Shown here: piece by piece, positions 35,945-44,006 of the stretch
How positions within the stretch are numbered: position 1 is the stretch's first letter
Layout of the letters: the number at the start of each line of letters is the position of its first letter
NCBI GenBank assembly: GCA_025656505.1
Contig: JAHXHR010000012.1
Span: 1-45,977, forward strand
DNA: 45,977 nucleotides
Direction: 5' to 3'
Source of the DNA: Candidatus Thiodiazotropha sp. (ex Epidulcina cf. delphinae)
Lineage (GTDB): Bacteria; Pseudomonadota; Gammaproteobacteria; Chromatiales; Chromatiaceae
Translations under genes and position numbers: made by a program
The notes under the pieces: generated by a model
Database searches by the model: none
What the model was told of the DNA's origin: nothing
The model's input: the letters and a program-made list of their open reading frames with translations, nothing else

Positions 35945-37448
35945 CCCTCCGCCCTGGGTTGAGCAAGGGCCGTAACTCAGGCAACAGATCGCCGGCCAAC
36001 ATACCGATTTCCCCCCCTACCGCCGCCCTGTCACCCGCGGCCGCATGCAGACAGACTCCATGCTCGGCGGCATCGCGGAGCGCATAGCCCTGGGCGATCA
36101 ACGCACCGATAATGCCGCTCAATATATCCCCGCTGCCTCCCGTAGCCATGCCGGGATTGCCGTCACTGCAGAGCGCCGGGGGTTTACCGGCGCCATCGTC
36201 TATCAGGGTGCCCGCCCCCTTGAGAACCACCACCCCGCCAAAGCGATTTCGTAACGCTTCGCAGGCGGCGAATCGGTCGTTCTGCACCGTTTGCGTATCA
36301 CCGCCCAGGAGCCGGGATGCCTCGCCCGGATGGGGGGTCAATATCCAGTCTTCCCGGTGGGTGGGTTGTTCCGCCAGCCAATTCAGCGCATCCGCATCCA
36401 CCACCATCGGCAAACCGCTGTCGAGGGCAAGACGATAGACCATCCCCCCCCACACCGACCGGCCCAGGCCCGGTCCCAGGATAAGGCCGTTCATCCCCTT
36501 CAGCAGCCTGAGCAGGCTCTCCTCGTCAGCAATCCCCCGGGAGATCAACTCCGGGCGTCCCTGATTGATGTAAGGGGCATGCGCCGGATGAGTCGCCAGG
36601 GTCACCAGGCCGACGCCGCTCCTCGCGGCGGCCTCTGCGGCAAGCCGCGCCGCCCCCGGATACCCCTGATCGCCGGCAACCACCAGCAGGTGCCCAAAAT
36701 CGCCTTTGTGTGCGCTGCGCCGCCTCAGAGAGAGGTGTTCGGATCTCTGTTGCCAGTCGATGCGTCTCGCGGCGGGTGTCTGCCGGGCGTAGATAGGCGC
36801 AGGCACCTCGAGGGCATCGAAGACGATCTCCCCGCAGCAATCCGGCCCCCCTCCGGTAAACATCCCCTGCTTGAGGCCAATGAAACTGATGGTCGCCCGG
36901 GCCTTGATCGCCCAGCCCATGATCCGGCCGTTGTCGGCGTTAAGCCCGGATGGGATGTCAATGGCCAATACCGGGGCTGGATGTTGATTGATCTGCTCGA
37001 TAGCCGACGCCCATCTTCCCGTTAGCTCGCGTTCCAGCCCGGTCCCCAGGATCGCATCGACGATGAGGGCAGGCTCTCCCGGCAGCCCTTCAAAGGGTTC
37101 GATCTCCCGGCCCAAGGCCAGCCAGGCCTGCGCCATGGTCGACGCATCCCCCTTGAGTTGTGACGCATCCCCGAGTTGTAACACCCGTACCTGAAGACCT
37201 GCTTGCTTAGCCAGCCTGGCAACCACATAACCATCACCACCATTGTTGCCCATCCCACAGACCACGAGTATCTCGGATAGAACCGGCCAACGTTGCCGCA
37301 TGAACTGGAATGCACGACTGCCTGCACGCTCCATTAACTCCGCGCCCGGTATGGCGAACTCCTCTATTGCAATCCGATCGAACTCCCGCACCTGCTCAGC
37401 CCGGTAGAGGGTGTAGGGCAACTCCTCGGCATATGGCGTAGCGCGCAT
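35937..37448 (-). CDS. nnrD: Bifunctional NAD(P)HX epimerase/dehydratase NnrD
   Basis: This enzyme repairs hydrated NAD(P)H. The N-terminal YjeF_N epimerase domain (about 1-215) has ELMERAGSRAFQFM, VVCGMGNNGGDGYVVARLA and DAILGTGLERELTG. The C-terminal ADP-dependent dehydratase of ribokinase-like fold (about 230-500) has the GHLLVVAGDQGYPGAARLAA block, DADALNWLA and the catalytic GSGDILSGIIGALIAQG. The ATG at 37448 gives 503 residues, typical for the family. The open frame continues upstream without a better start. A family A element begins 124 bp upstream, in the gap shared with divergent queG. Confidence 0.94.
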   Translation of the reverse strand: MRATPYAEELPYTLYRAEQVREFDRIAIEEFAIPGAELMERAGSRAFQFMRQRWPVLSEILVVCGMGNNGGDGYVVARLAKQAGLQVRVLQLGDASQLKGDASTMAQAWLALGREIEPFEGLPGEPALIVDAILGTGLERELTGRWASAIEQINQHPAPVLAIDIPSGLNADNGRIMGWAIKARATISFIGLKQGMFTGGGPDCCGEIVFDALEVPAPIYARQTPAARRIDWQQRSEHLSLRRRSAHKGDFGHLLVVAGDQGYPGAARLAAEAAARSGVGLVTLATHPAHAPYINQGRPELISRGIADEESLLRLLKGMNGLILGPGLGRSVWGGMVYRLALDSGLPMVVDADALNWLAEQPTHREDWILTPHPGEASRLLGGDTQTVQNDRFAACEALRNRFGGVVVLKGAGTLIDDGAGKPPALCSDGNPGMATGGSGDILSGIIGALIAQGYALRDAAEHGVCLHAAAGDRAAVGGEIGMLAGDLLPELRPLLNPGRRDV

Positions 37449-37571
37449 CAGATTATTCTCATGAAAAGCCAACTGTAGCGATACTGATCGACACTCGAGA
37501 ACCCGGTTTCCGGGCACCGGCCCAACAATACCCTGTTGCAGATGATGGTTCAAAGCACAACTCCCGTTTAA

Positions 37572-37860
37572 CCTAAAAACCGCAGTTGGACGAGGTGAAG
37601 TGTGTGCTTGCGGGGGTGCAGGGCAAGGGTCGCTCCCGCACATCCCTGTGCTTGCGATACTTGTGCATCCCTGCACGGCGCACAACAATGCGGAATAGTC
37701 GTTCTATTCCAAGGTGTTGCAACGCAGCCATGCGCCACCGCAAGCGTGCAATTCGCCCCGTAGCCTGGTTCACCCAGCCGGTGAATAGGCACATCAAAGT
37801 CAATCGTTTGCCTATCAGTAGTTTAGTATCAGGATGGAGTGGTCAACTGCGGTTTTTAGG
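37572..37860 (-). mobile_element. Family A MITE-like element, 289 bp, in the nnrD-queG gap
   Basis: Terminal repeats CCTAAAAACCGCAGTT (37572-37587) and AACTGCGGTTTTTAGG (37845-37860) are perfect over 16 bp. Both flanks carry the 5-bp duplication TTTAA (37567-37571 and 37861-37865). It is the best-preserved copy in the window. It has no transposase. Its right duplication abuts the next, related element. Confidence 0.92.
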
Positions 37861-37866
37861 TTTAAA

Positions 37867-38092
37867 CCTAGAATCCTCAGTTGACCGCTATATACTGTAC
37901 AAATCGCTTTGAAAACATGAGGTTTGGCAGCAAGCATCTATTAGCTGAGCAGCGCTACGCCGTGAATGGCGCTTGTGGCGGCGCATGGCTGCATTACAAC
38001 GCCTTGCAATAGAACAACTATTCCACGCTGTTGCGACTTGCCCCACACCGCCGCAAACGCACCTTTCACGGTGCTCAACTGAGGATTCCAGG
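37867..38092. mobile_element. Family A-related MITE-like element, 226 bp, abutting queG
   Basis: The ends CCTAGAATCCTCAGTTGA (37867) and TCAACTGAGGATTCCAGG (38092) are inverted repeats with one mismatch, and match the family A end at 13 of 16 positions. The core shares GGCGGCGCATGGCTGC and CAACGCCTTG with family A. Flanks are TTAAA (37862-37866) and TTGAA (38093-38097), a duplication with one change. The right flank contains the likely TTG start of queG. Confidence 0.75.
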
Positions 38093-39145
38093 TTGAATCA
38101 CACTGAGCTGCCGGCTATAACCCGGCAAATCAAGGTTTGGGGGCAGGATCTCGGGCTCGATGCAATCGGTATCAGCGACACCGGTCTGACCAGGGCAGAG
38201 ATCGATCTTCGACAGTGGCTGGCGAAAGGCTTCCACGGGGAGATGGCGTACATGGCGAAGCACGGGATTAAACGAAGCCGCCCAGCGGAATTGGAGCCGG
38301 GCACCCTGCGGATCATCTCTGCCAGACTGGACTACTTGCCGGAGCCCTTAGCCCAGGCCGAACAGGCGCTCCAGGATCCTCAGCGGGCATTCATCTCCCG
38401 CTATGCCTTGGGAAGGGACTACCACAAGCTGTTGCGCAAGCGGCTTCAGAAACTGGCCGACCGGGTTCAGACTGTGGCAGCGGGCGCCCGCTGCCGGGTG
38501 TTTGTGGATTCGGCCCCGGTGCTGGAGAAACCACTGGCGCAAAAGGCGGGACTGGGTTGGATCGGGAAACACACCAACCTCATCGCCAGAGAGGCGGGGT
38601 CGTGGTTTTTTCTGGGCGAGATCTATACCGATATCCCCCTGGTCTGCGACCAACCCGCTACGGACCACTGCGGCGACTGTCATGCCTGCATCGATCATTG
38701 TCCCACCCAGGCGATCATCGCCCCCTACCGACTGGACGCCAGACGCTGCATCTCCTATCTGACCATTGAGTTGCAAGGCGCGATACCCATCCATTTCAGG
38801 CCTGCCATGGGTAACCGAATCTATGGCTGCGACGATTGCATGCATGCCTGCCCCTGGAACCGCTTCGCCCAGCTCACCCGAGAGCCTGCGTTCCTACCCA
38901 GAGCCTCCCTCGACAGCACCACTCTGGTACATTTGTTTGCATGGGATGAGGCAAAATTCCTGAAAAACACCGAAGGCTCTGCCATCCGGCGCCTGGGGCA
39001 TGCTCGTTGGCTGAGAAATATTGCCGTGGCATTGGGGAATGCGCAAACCACCCCCGAGGTCATCGGCTCGCTGCGAAGCCGCATGAACCATCCATCCGCG
39101 CTGGTGCTGGAACATGTGCGCTGGGCGCTCGAACGCCACGTCTAG
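38093..39145 (+). CDS. queG: Epoxyqueuosine reductase
   Basis: QueG reduces epoxyqueuosine to queuosine at tRNA position 34 using cobalamin and two [4Fe-4S] clusters. The start chosen is TTG at 38093, giving 350 residues and an N-terminus (ITRQIKVWGQDLGLDAIGIS) that lines up with other QueG proteins. Upstream ATGs lie inside the adjacent mobile element. Signatures are FHGEMAYMAKHG, CRVFVDSAPVLEKPLAQKAG, cluster ligands CGDCHACIDHCP and CDDCMHACPW, and ARRCISYLTIELQGAIP. It diverges from nnrD as in E. coli. Its stop TAG is the first part of a CTAGTGTACCTCG relic. Confidence 0.93.
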   Translation: MNHTELPAITRQIKVWGQDLGLDAIGISDTGLTRAEIDLRQWLAKGFHGEMAYMAKHGIKRSRPAELEPGTLRIISARLDYLPEPLAQAEQALQDPQRAFISRYALGRDYHKLLRKRLQKLADRVQTVAAGARCRVFVDSAPVLEKPLAQKAGLGWIGKHTNLIAREAGSWFFLGEIYTDIPLVCDQPATDHCGDCHACIDHCPTQAIIAPYRLDARRCISYLTIELQGAIPIHFRPAMGNRIYGCDDCMHACPWNRFAQLTREPAFLPRASLDSTTLVHLFAWDEAKFLKNTEGSAIRRLGHARWLRNIAVALGNAQTTPEVIGSLRSRMNHPSALVLEHVRWALERHV

Positions 39146-39155
39146 TGTACCTCGT
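39141..39155. repeat. Solo CTAGTGTACCTCG end
   Basis: TCTAGTGTACCTCGT matches the terminus of the CTAG elements at 7345/7614 and 28792. It stands alone in the 19-bp gap between convergent queG and orn, and its TAG is the queG stop codon. It is probably a relic of an excised or deleted element, though 13 bp could also be shared by chance. Confidence 0.5.
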
Positions 39156-39164
39156 CCGATCGAT

Positions 39165-39713
39165 TCAGGGCAGGCGCAGAAAATGGTCGCGGTAGTAGAG
39201 TAATTCATCGATGGAGTCCTTAATATCATCCAATGCCAAGTGCTTGCTCTCTTTGGAAAGCCCTTCACTGAGAGAGGGCGCCCAACGATTCACCAGTTCC
39301 TTTAGGGTGCTGACATCCAGATTCCGATAGTGGAAGTACTCTTCCAGCTTGGGCATGGTCCTTGCTAGGAAACGCCTGTCCTGGCAGATGCTGTTTCCAC
39401 ACATGGGCGAGGCCCAGGCAGGCACGTATTGTCGGAGAAAGTCGAGGGTTTCGGCCTCCGCCCCGGCCTCGTCGTAGGCACTCTCCCTGACCCTTTCGAG
39501 TAATCCCGAACCGCCATGCTGGCACTGGTTCCACTCATCCATGGCCTGCAGCCTCCCCTCAGGCTGATGGATTGCGATCACCGGTCCCTGCGCAAGGATA
39601 TTGAGTCTGGCATCGGTTACGATTGTAGCAATTTCAATGATCTCGTCCTTGCGCGTATCCAGCCCGGTCATTTCCAGGTCGATCCAAATTAGATTGGAGG
39701 CATCAACAGGCAT
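39165..39713 (-). CDS. orn: Oligoribonuclease
   Basis: Orn is the 3'-5' exonuclease that finishes degradation of 2-5-nt RNAs and clears pGpG from c-di-GMP turnover. The 182 residues match the family (181 in E. coli). The DEDDh catalytic set is visible: D and E in [10 protein letters not shown] (about 10-19), the internal Asp in [15 protein letters not shown], and the final His-x4-Asp in [12 protein letters not shown] (about 158-169). The [15 protein letters not shown] segment is also conserved. It converges on queG with only 19 bp between stops. Confidence 0.96.
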   Translation of the reverse strand: MPVDASNLIWIDLEMTGLDTRKDEIIEIATIVTDARLNILAQGPVIAIHQPEGRLQAMDEWNQCQHGGSGLLERVRESAYDEAGAEAETLDFLRQYVPAWASPMCGNSICQDRRFLARTMPKLEEYFHYRNLDVSTLKELVNRWAPSLSEGLSKESKHLALDDIKDSIDELLYYRDHFLRLP

Positions 39714-39837
39714 CTTGTTATCCTTGTTCAGTGACAGATTTGCATAGCAGTCAGATTCTAGCAGGAAGCTATCGCAGGCTGTATTCTTGCAGCCACTAAA
39801 TTAACCATACCCCCGAATTCCAGGTTTAACACGACTG

Positions 39838-41085
39838 ATGCCACTATTTACACAACTATTCCTAATCCTCCTAGCGTTTGGTACGCTACTCCAGTTCTGG
39901 CTGCTGCTTCGACACCTCGATCATGTCGCCAGACACCGGGGTGAAGTGCCCCGTGAATTCAACGACCGGGTCGATCTCGAAGCGCATCAAAAAGCGGCGG
40001 ATTACACCCGGTCCAAGGGAAAACCGGCTGTAATTGAGATCTTCTTGAGCGTTGCGCTACTGTTATTCTGGACCTTGGGGGGCGGACTCGATCTCCTCGA
40101 TCACTACTGGCGGGGCTTCGACCCGGAAGAGGTCATCGGCGGAATAGCCTTTATTTTTTCCTTCTTTTTCATCAACAGCCTCCTCGACTTGCCCTTCAGC
40201 CTGTACCGGACATTCCGTATTGAAGCCGCATTCGGCTTTAACCGCATCTCCCCGGCGCAATACCTCAAGGACCGCCTGCTCAGTCTCCTGCTAGCAATCC
40301 TGCTGGGCGGCCCTTTGCTGTGGGTGATCCTGCAATTAATGGCGGGAGCAGGCAATTACTGGTGGCTCGCGGCATGGGCGGTTTGGATGGGTTTCAGCCT
40401 GACACTGAGCTGGGCCTACCCACGCCTTATCGCGCCCCTCTTCAATACCTTCACCCCTCTGGATGAAGGCAAGATGCGCGAACGCATCCAAGGATTGTTG
40501 CAGCGATGCGGCTTCACCAGTGACGGGATTTTCGTCATGGACGGCTCGAAGCGTTCAAGCCATGGCAATGCCTACTTCACAGGGTTTGGCAAAAGTAAAC
40601 GCATCGTCTTCTTCGACACCCTGCTGGAAGCCCTGAGTGTCGAAGAGATGGAAGCGGTGCTGGCCCATGAACTCGGCCATTTCCACTACAAACACATCTA
40701 CAAGCAGATGGCGCTGACGGCCCTGCTCTCACTCGCCGGTATGGCGCTGCTGGGATGGCTCACCCAACAGCCCTGGTTCTATAGCAGTCTGGGCATCACC
40801 CAGCCGTCAAACGCCGCAGCGCTGCTGTTGTTTATCCTGACAATTCCGGTTTTTACCATTTTTTTCGCGCCATTAGGGAGCTATCTCTCCCGTCGTTACG
40901 AGTTTCAAGCGGACAATTACGCCGTCAACCAGACAAAAGGGGAGTTTCTTGTGCAGGCCCTGGTCAAACTCTATCAGGACAATGCGAGCACGCTAACGCC
41001 CGATCCGCTCTACTCGCTGTTTCATGACAGCCACCCACCGGCGCCTGCGCGCATTGCCCAAATTACTCAACAAAACTCAGGTTAA
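39838..41085 (+). CDS. M48 family membrane metalloprotease (Ste24/CAAX protease 1-like)
   Basis: A 415-residue inner-membrane zinc protease with several hydrophobic helices. The HExxH motif appears as HELGHFHYKH (about 279-288), and the third zinc ligand is likely Glu in SRRYEFQADNYA. The N-terminal Peptidase_M48_N segment includes FNDRVDLEAHQKAADYTRSK and FRIEAAFGFNR, both typical of Ste24-type rather than HtpX-type enzymes. The tail DSHPPAPARI is also conserved. Bacterial members are thought to act in membrane-protein quality control. It precedes the small cytochrome gene by 10 bp, so the two are probably co-transcribed. Confidence 0.92.
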   Translation: MPLFTQLFLILLAFGTLLQFWLLLRHLDHVARHRGEVPREFNDRVDLEAHQKAADYTRSKGKPAVIEIFLSVALLLFWTLGGGLDLLDHYWRGFDPEEVIGGIAFIFSFFFINSLLDLPFSLYRTFRIEAAFGFNRISPAQYLKDRLLSLLLAILLGGPLLWVILQLMAGAGNYWWLAAWAVWMGFSLTLSWAYPRLIAPLFNTFTPLDEGKMRERIQGLLQRCGFTSDGIFVMDGSKRSSHGNAYFTGFGKSKRIVFFDTLLEALSVEEMEAVLAHELGHFHYKHIYKQMALTALLSLAGMALLGWLTQQPWFYSSLGITQPSNAAALLLFILTIPVFTIFFAPLGSYLSRRYEFQADNYAVNQTKGEFLVQALVKLYQDNASTLTPDPLYSLFHDSHPPAPARIAQITQQNSG

Positions 41086-41095
41086 AGGAGATACC

Positions 41096-41380
41096 ATGAT
41101 TAAAATTATCATTCCAGCCACACTGTTCATTTTGGCGGCAACCTCCGCCCAAGCCGCCGATCCGGCGAAAGGCAAGCAGTTGACGGAAGAACACTGCATA
41201 AGATGTCACGATAGCCAAGTCTACACCCGGGCTGACAGACGTGTTACCTCGCTTCCCGGACTGCATACCCAGGTTCGACGCTGTGAACAGATGATAGGGC
41301 TGAAATGGTTCGATGATGATATCGATAACACGGCAACCTTTCTGAATCTGGAGTATTACAAATTCGATATCACCCCCTGA
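41096..41380 (+). CDS. Small periplasmic monoheme cytochrome c
   Basis: A 94-residue protein with the signal peptide IIIPATLFILAATSAQA, cleaved before ADPAKGKQL. A single heme-binding motif C-I-R-C-H lies near position 40 (EEHCIRCHDSQVYT). A distal Met ligand may be the Met in CEQMIGLKW. The extra Cys in that segment is unusual for class I cytochromes. The ATG at 41096 follows AAGGAG by six bases; a longer frame that overlaps the protease gene has no such site. It is probably an electron carrier with unknown partners. It lies between the protease gene and rsgA, 12 bp before the latter. Confidence 0.88.
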   Translation: MIKIIIPATLFILAATSAQAADPAKGKQLTEEHCIRCHDSQVYTRADRRVTSLPGLHTQVRRCEQMIGLKWFDDDIDNTATFLNLEYYKFDITP

Positions 41381-41392
41381 GTCTGCCGCCAG

Positions 41393-42385
41393 ATGGCTAA
41401 ACACCGCCTGACAGACCAGCAGAAAGGCCGTATTCAGGCGATTCAGGAGAAACGGCGTCAGCGTCTTGATCAGAAGGCCAACCGATCACTTACTGCGGCC
41501 GGAGACAGTCCGACACAGGAAGGACGGATCATCATCCGCCATGGCGCCACCCTAGGCGTCATGGATCGGCATGGGAGGTTCTACCGATGCCAGACGCGTC
41601 AGCATATCGGCCATCCGGTCTGCGGTGACCAGGTGATCTGGCAACAGGTTGATGAAAAGACCGGCGTCGTCACTGCCCTGTTGCCCAGAAAAAGCGTTCT
41701 CAGCCGTCCCGACTATAGCGGCCGGCATAAGCCCCTGGCCGCCAATATCAGCCAGTTGGTGATCGTCCTGGCGCCAAGGCCCGCACCCAGCGGCTATCTG
41801 TTGGACCAGTACCTGGTAACAGCCGAAACCATTCAGGTTCCCCCTCTGATCGCCGTGAATAAGATCGACCTGCTGCATGATGAAGATGCACGGCGCTTCT
41901 TTCAGCAATTAGATCCCTATAAGGCTATCGGTTACCCGGTCGTCAGTATCAGCGCCAAGGAAGAGCACGGACTGGAGGCCCTGATCGACAGACTCAAAAG
42001 GGAGACGAGTATCCTGGTGGGCCAATCGGGTGTTGGCAAGTCATCGCTGATCAATGCCTTGCTGCCGGCCCATGAAATAGAGACCGGCCGACTCTCCGAG
42101 GCCACCGGACTCGGTAGGCACACCACCTCCGCGGCAACCTGTTACGCCCTTCCCCAGGGAGGGGAATTGATCGATTCACCGGGCGTGCGCAGCTTCCGCC
42201 TAACCGATCTCACCCGCCGGGAACTGGAACGGGGATTTCGGGAATTCCGTCCTTTCATCGGCCACTGCCGCTTTCACAACTGCACCCATGCGCATGAGCC
42301 GGAGTGCGCCATTCAAACGGCCGTGACAAACGGCGATATCACCGCTTTGCGCCTGGATAATTTCCACCGATTGAGCCAGACCTAA
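41393..42385 (+). CDS. rsgA: Ribosome small-subunit-dependent GTPase RsgA
   Basis: RsgA is a circularly permuted GTPase checking late 30S maturation. The 330 residues have an N-terminal OB fold (GRIIIRHGATLGVMD, CQTRQHIGHPVCGDQV). The G motifs follow in permuted order: G4 AVNKID (about 163-168), G1 LVGQSGVGKSSLIN (about 209-222) and G3 IDSPGVRSF. The zinc-finger ligands are C-x-F-H-N-C with AHEPECA. The TSAATCYALP switch is present. Its stop shares one base with the following gene start (TAATG). Confidence 0.96.
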   Translation: MAKHRLTDQQKGRIQAIQEKRRQRLDQKANRSLTAAGDSPTQEGRIIIRHGATLGVMDRHGRFYRCQTRQHIGHPVCGDQVIWQQVDEKTGVVTALLPRKSVLSRPDYSGRHKPLAANISQLVIVLAPRPAPSGYLLDQYLVTAETIQVPPLIAVNKIDLLHDEDARRFFQQLDPYKAIGYPVVSISAKEEHGLEALIDRLKRETSILVGQSGVGKSSLINALLPAHEIETGRLSEATGLGRHTTSAATCYALPQGGELIDSPGVRSFRLTDLTRRELERGFREFRPFIGHCRFHNCTHAHEPECAIQTAVTNGDITALRLDNFHRLSQT

Positions 42386-42867
42386 TGGTTATCGAACTCA
42401 AGTTGTTGTTACTCCTGCTAGTGGCGAATGGCGCCCCCATCCTGGCGAGACACCTTTTCGGCGACCGTTTCAATCGGCCGTTGGATGGCGGCTATCGCAC
42501 ACCCAAGGGTCACTATCTCTTGGGTCCCTCCAAGACAATTCGCGGCCTGATTGCCGCGCTTATCGCCACATCGGCAACGGCGCCGTTGCTGGGCATCGGT
42601 TGGAAGTCAGGAGCCATGATCGGCGCGCTTGCCATGTTGGGCGATCTGACCGCCAGTTTCATCAAGCGACGACTCGACATGCCGCCAAGCAGCCAGGCGA
42701 TAGGCTTGGACCAGGTTCCCGAATCACTGCTCCCTTTGCTTTACTGTGCCGTTGTCTTTGATCTGGATTGGTGGGGCATGCTGCTTCTGGTGCTGATCTT
42801 TTCGGTGGTGGTGTCCTTGCTCTCCCGTCTACTCTTCCTGCTGGGTGTCCGCAGACGACCTTACTAA
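42385..42867 (+). CDS. CDP-archaeol synthase-like (CarS/DUF46) membrane protein
   Basis: A 160-residue protein with about four or five hydrophobic segments. The signature GPSKTIRGLIAALIAT (about 47-62) and the loop GDLTASFIKRRLDMPPSS, then LDQVPESLLPLLYC, match PF01864. Archaeal members transfer CTP to unsaturated archaetidic precursors. Bacterial members have no established substrate and could act on a phosphatidic acid-like lipid. The ATG overlaps the rsgA stop by one base. The last 39 bp overlap the end of the convergent metallophosphoesterase gene. Confidence 0.8.
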   Translation: MVIELKLLLLLLVANGAPILARHLFGDRFNRPLDGGYRTPKGHYLLGPSKTIRGLIAALIATSATAPLLGIGWKSGAMIGALAMLGDLTASFIKRRLDMPPSSQAIGLDQVPESLLPLLYCAVVFDLDWWGMLLLVLIFSVVVSLLSRLLFLLGVRRRPY

Positions 42868-43791
42868 GGTATGCAGTGCAATCTCAGGCGGACAGTTGAT
42901 GCGCACCTCAACGATGGAAGTGCCTGCTCCCGCCGTGGTATATCCCTGCATATCCCCATGCCGCCACTTGCCGAAACCGAGTCGCCGCGGACAGTCGGCA
43001 TCCAGGGTAAGGGGGTAGCCTCCCGGCAAACAGATCTGCCCGCCATGGGTATGGCCGCAGAAAAACAGATCAAAACCGGAATGGGCCGCCTGGCGAAAGA
43101 TCTCCGGGGTGTGTGACAGGAGTATCGAGACCGTTTCACCGGTTATCCCCTCGGCAGCCTTCTCAAGGTTATCGACCCGGTAGTAGTGGGCATCATCGAC
43201 ACCCGCCAGATGGATGGTCTGTTTGTCCCGCTGTAGCGCCACCGATTCGTTGAGTAGCATCTGAATGCCCATCGATTCCAATTCCGGTACCATACGGATG
43301 GTATCGTGATTGCCCAGCACCGCGTAGACCGGTTGTTTCAGTGCGTCACTCAAGGCGCGCATACCCTCCATCGAGGGATAGATATCGCCAAAGGTCCAGG
43401 CGCGATAATCACCGGTCAGAATCACCGCATCATAATCCATGGCGCTGATCCGGCTGATCAGGGCCTCTGTCGCCGGCTGATGCATATCGGTATGCAGGTC
43501 GCTGAGATGGAGTAGGGTGAAACCATCAAAAGCCGACGGCAAACGGGGTATTTCGAAGCGATTGCGCGTGACACGAAAATTGACGGTATTACTACGCCCG
43601 CGCCAATACAGCCCGGTTACCTTTAACAGGGAACGCAACAATCCATGGGTGGAATACCAGTTCTCGGGATGGAAAAAATTGAGGCCTTTGCCGAACACTC
43701 TGGGCAGCGACTCCTCCTCAATACCAAGACGCAACCGGGCATGAACCGGTCCCAGGCGTCTCTCCAAGCTGGTCATCAGGTCTGAATCCAT
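42829..43791 (-). CDS. Metallophosphoesterase (YkuE/calcineurin-like)
   Basis: A 320-residue phosphoesterase. The dimetal motifs occur in order: LHLSDLHTD (D-x-H), ILTGDYRAW (GD), VLGNHD, ILLSHTPEIF and FCGHTHGGQICLPGG. The last is typical of the YkuE-like branch, which includes lipid-A or UDP-lipid hydrolases and membrane-associated esterases. The N-terminal 90 residues (ERRLGPVHARLRLGIEEE..) are an unassigned extension without a membrane helix. The ATG at 43791 is chosen; the frame extends through an 11-base C tract to a TTG and is not convincing. Its end overlaps the CarS-like gene by 39 bp. Confidence 0.88.
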   Translation of the reverse strand: MDSDLMTSLERRLGPVHARLRLGIEEESLPRVFGKGLNFFHPENWYSTHGLLRSLLKVTGLYWRGRSNTVNFRVTRNRFEIPRLPSAFDGFTLLHLSDLHTDMHQPATEALISRISAMDYDAVILTGDYRAWTFGDIYPSMEGMRALSDALKQPVYAVLGNHDTIRMVPELESMGIQMLLNESVALQRDKQTIHLAGVDDAHYYRVDNLEKAAEGITGETVSILLSHTPEIFRQAAHSGFDLFFCGHTHGGQICLPGGYPLTLDADCPRRLGFGKWRHGDMQGYTTAGAGTSIVEVRINCPPEIALHTLVRSSADTQQEE

Positions 43792-43811
43792 GTCCAGAGT
43801 ATATCCTGAAT

Positions 43812-43822
43812 CCCCCCCCCCC
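43812..43822. repeat. C11 homopolymer tract upstream of the phosphoesterase gene
   Basis: Eleven consecutive C on the plus strand (G11 on the coding strand) lie 20 bp upstream of the chosen ATG. The tract also lies between that ATG and the ISL3 end at 43844. Such tracts slip during replication and sequencing. Its position could affect promoter spacing. Confidence 0.7.
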
Positions 43823-43843
43823 GTGACTGTGCTTACGAAAAAT

Positions 43844-44006
43844 GGCTCTTCGTAGAATTGTGTGAAATTACGGTAAAATAGCCATTCCAGAGTACGCAAC
43901 CAATCAGAGAGACACTTTATGTTTATAGAAGATCATTATAGCCAACTGCTGGGCCTCAAGTCTCCTTGGGAGACCAGTAGTGTTGAGCTCAAAGTAGAAG
44001 AGCAGA
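43844..44006 (+). mobile_element. ISL3-family left end with transposase N-terminus (remnant)
   Basis: GGCTCTTCGTAGAATTGTGT at 43844 looks like an ISL3-type terminal repeat. An ATG at 43919 follows AGAGAG and encodes MFIEDHYSQLLGLKSPWETS followed by SVELKVEEQ. This matches the opening of ISL3 transposases (..LYxQLLGL..PW.V..V.L...). After about 44006 the sequence becomes group II intron reverse transcriptase, so the rest of the transposase and its right end are missing. Confidence 0.7.

Noticed and set aside
43792..43899. Longer phosphoesterase starting at TTG 43899
   Set aside because: The extension crosses the G11 tract and the putative ISL3 terminal repeat, and has no ribosome-binding site. 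The family motifs all lie downstream of the ATG at 43791.
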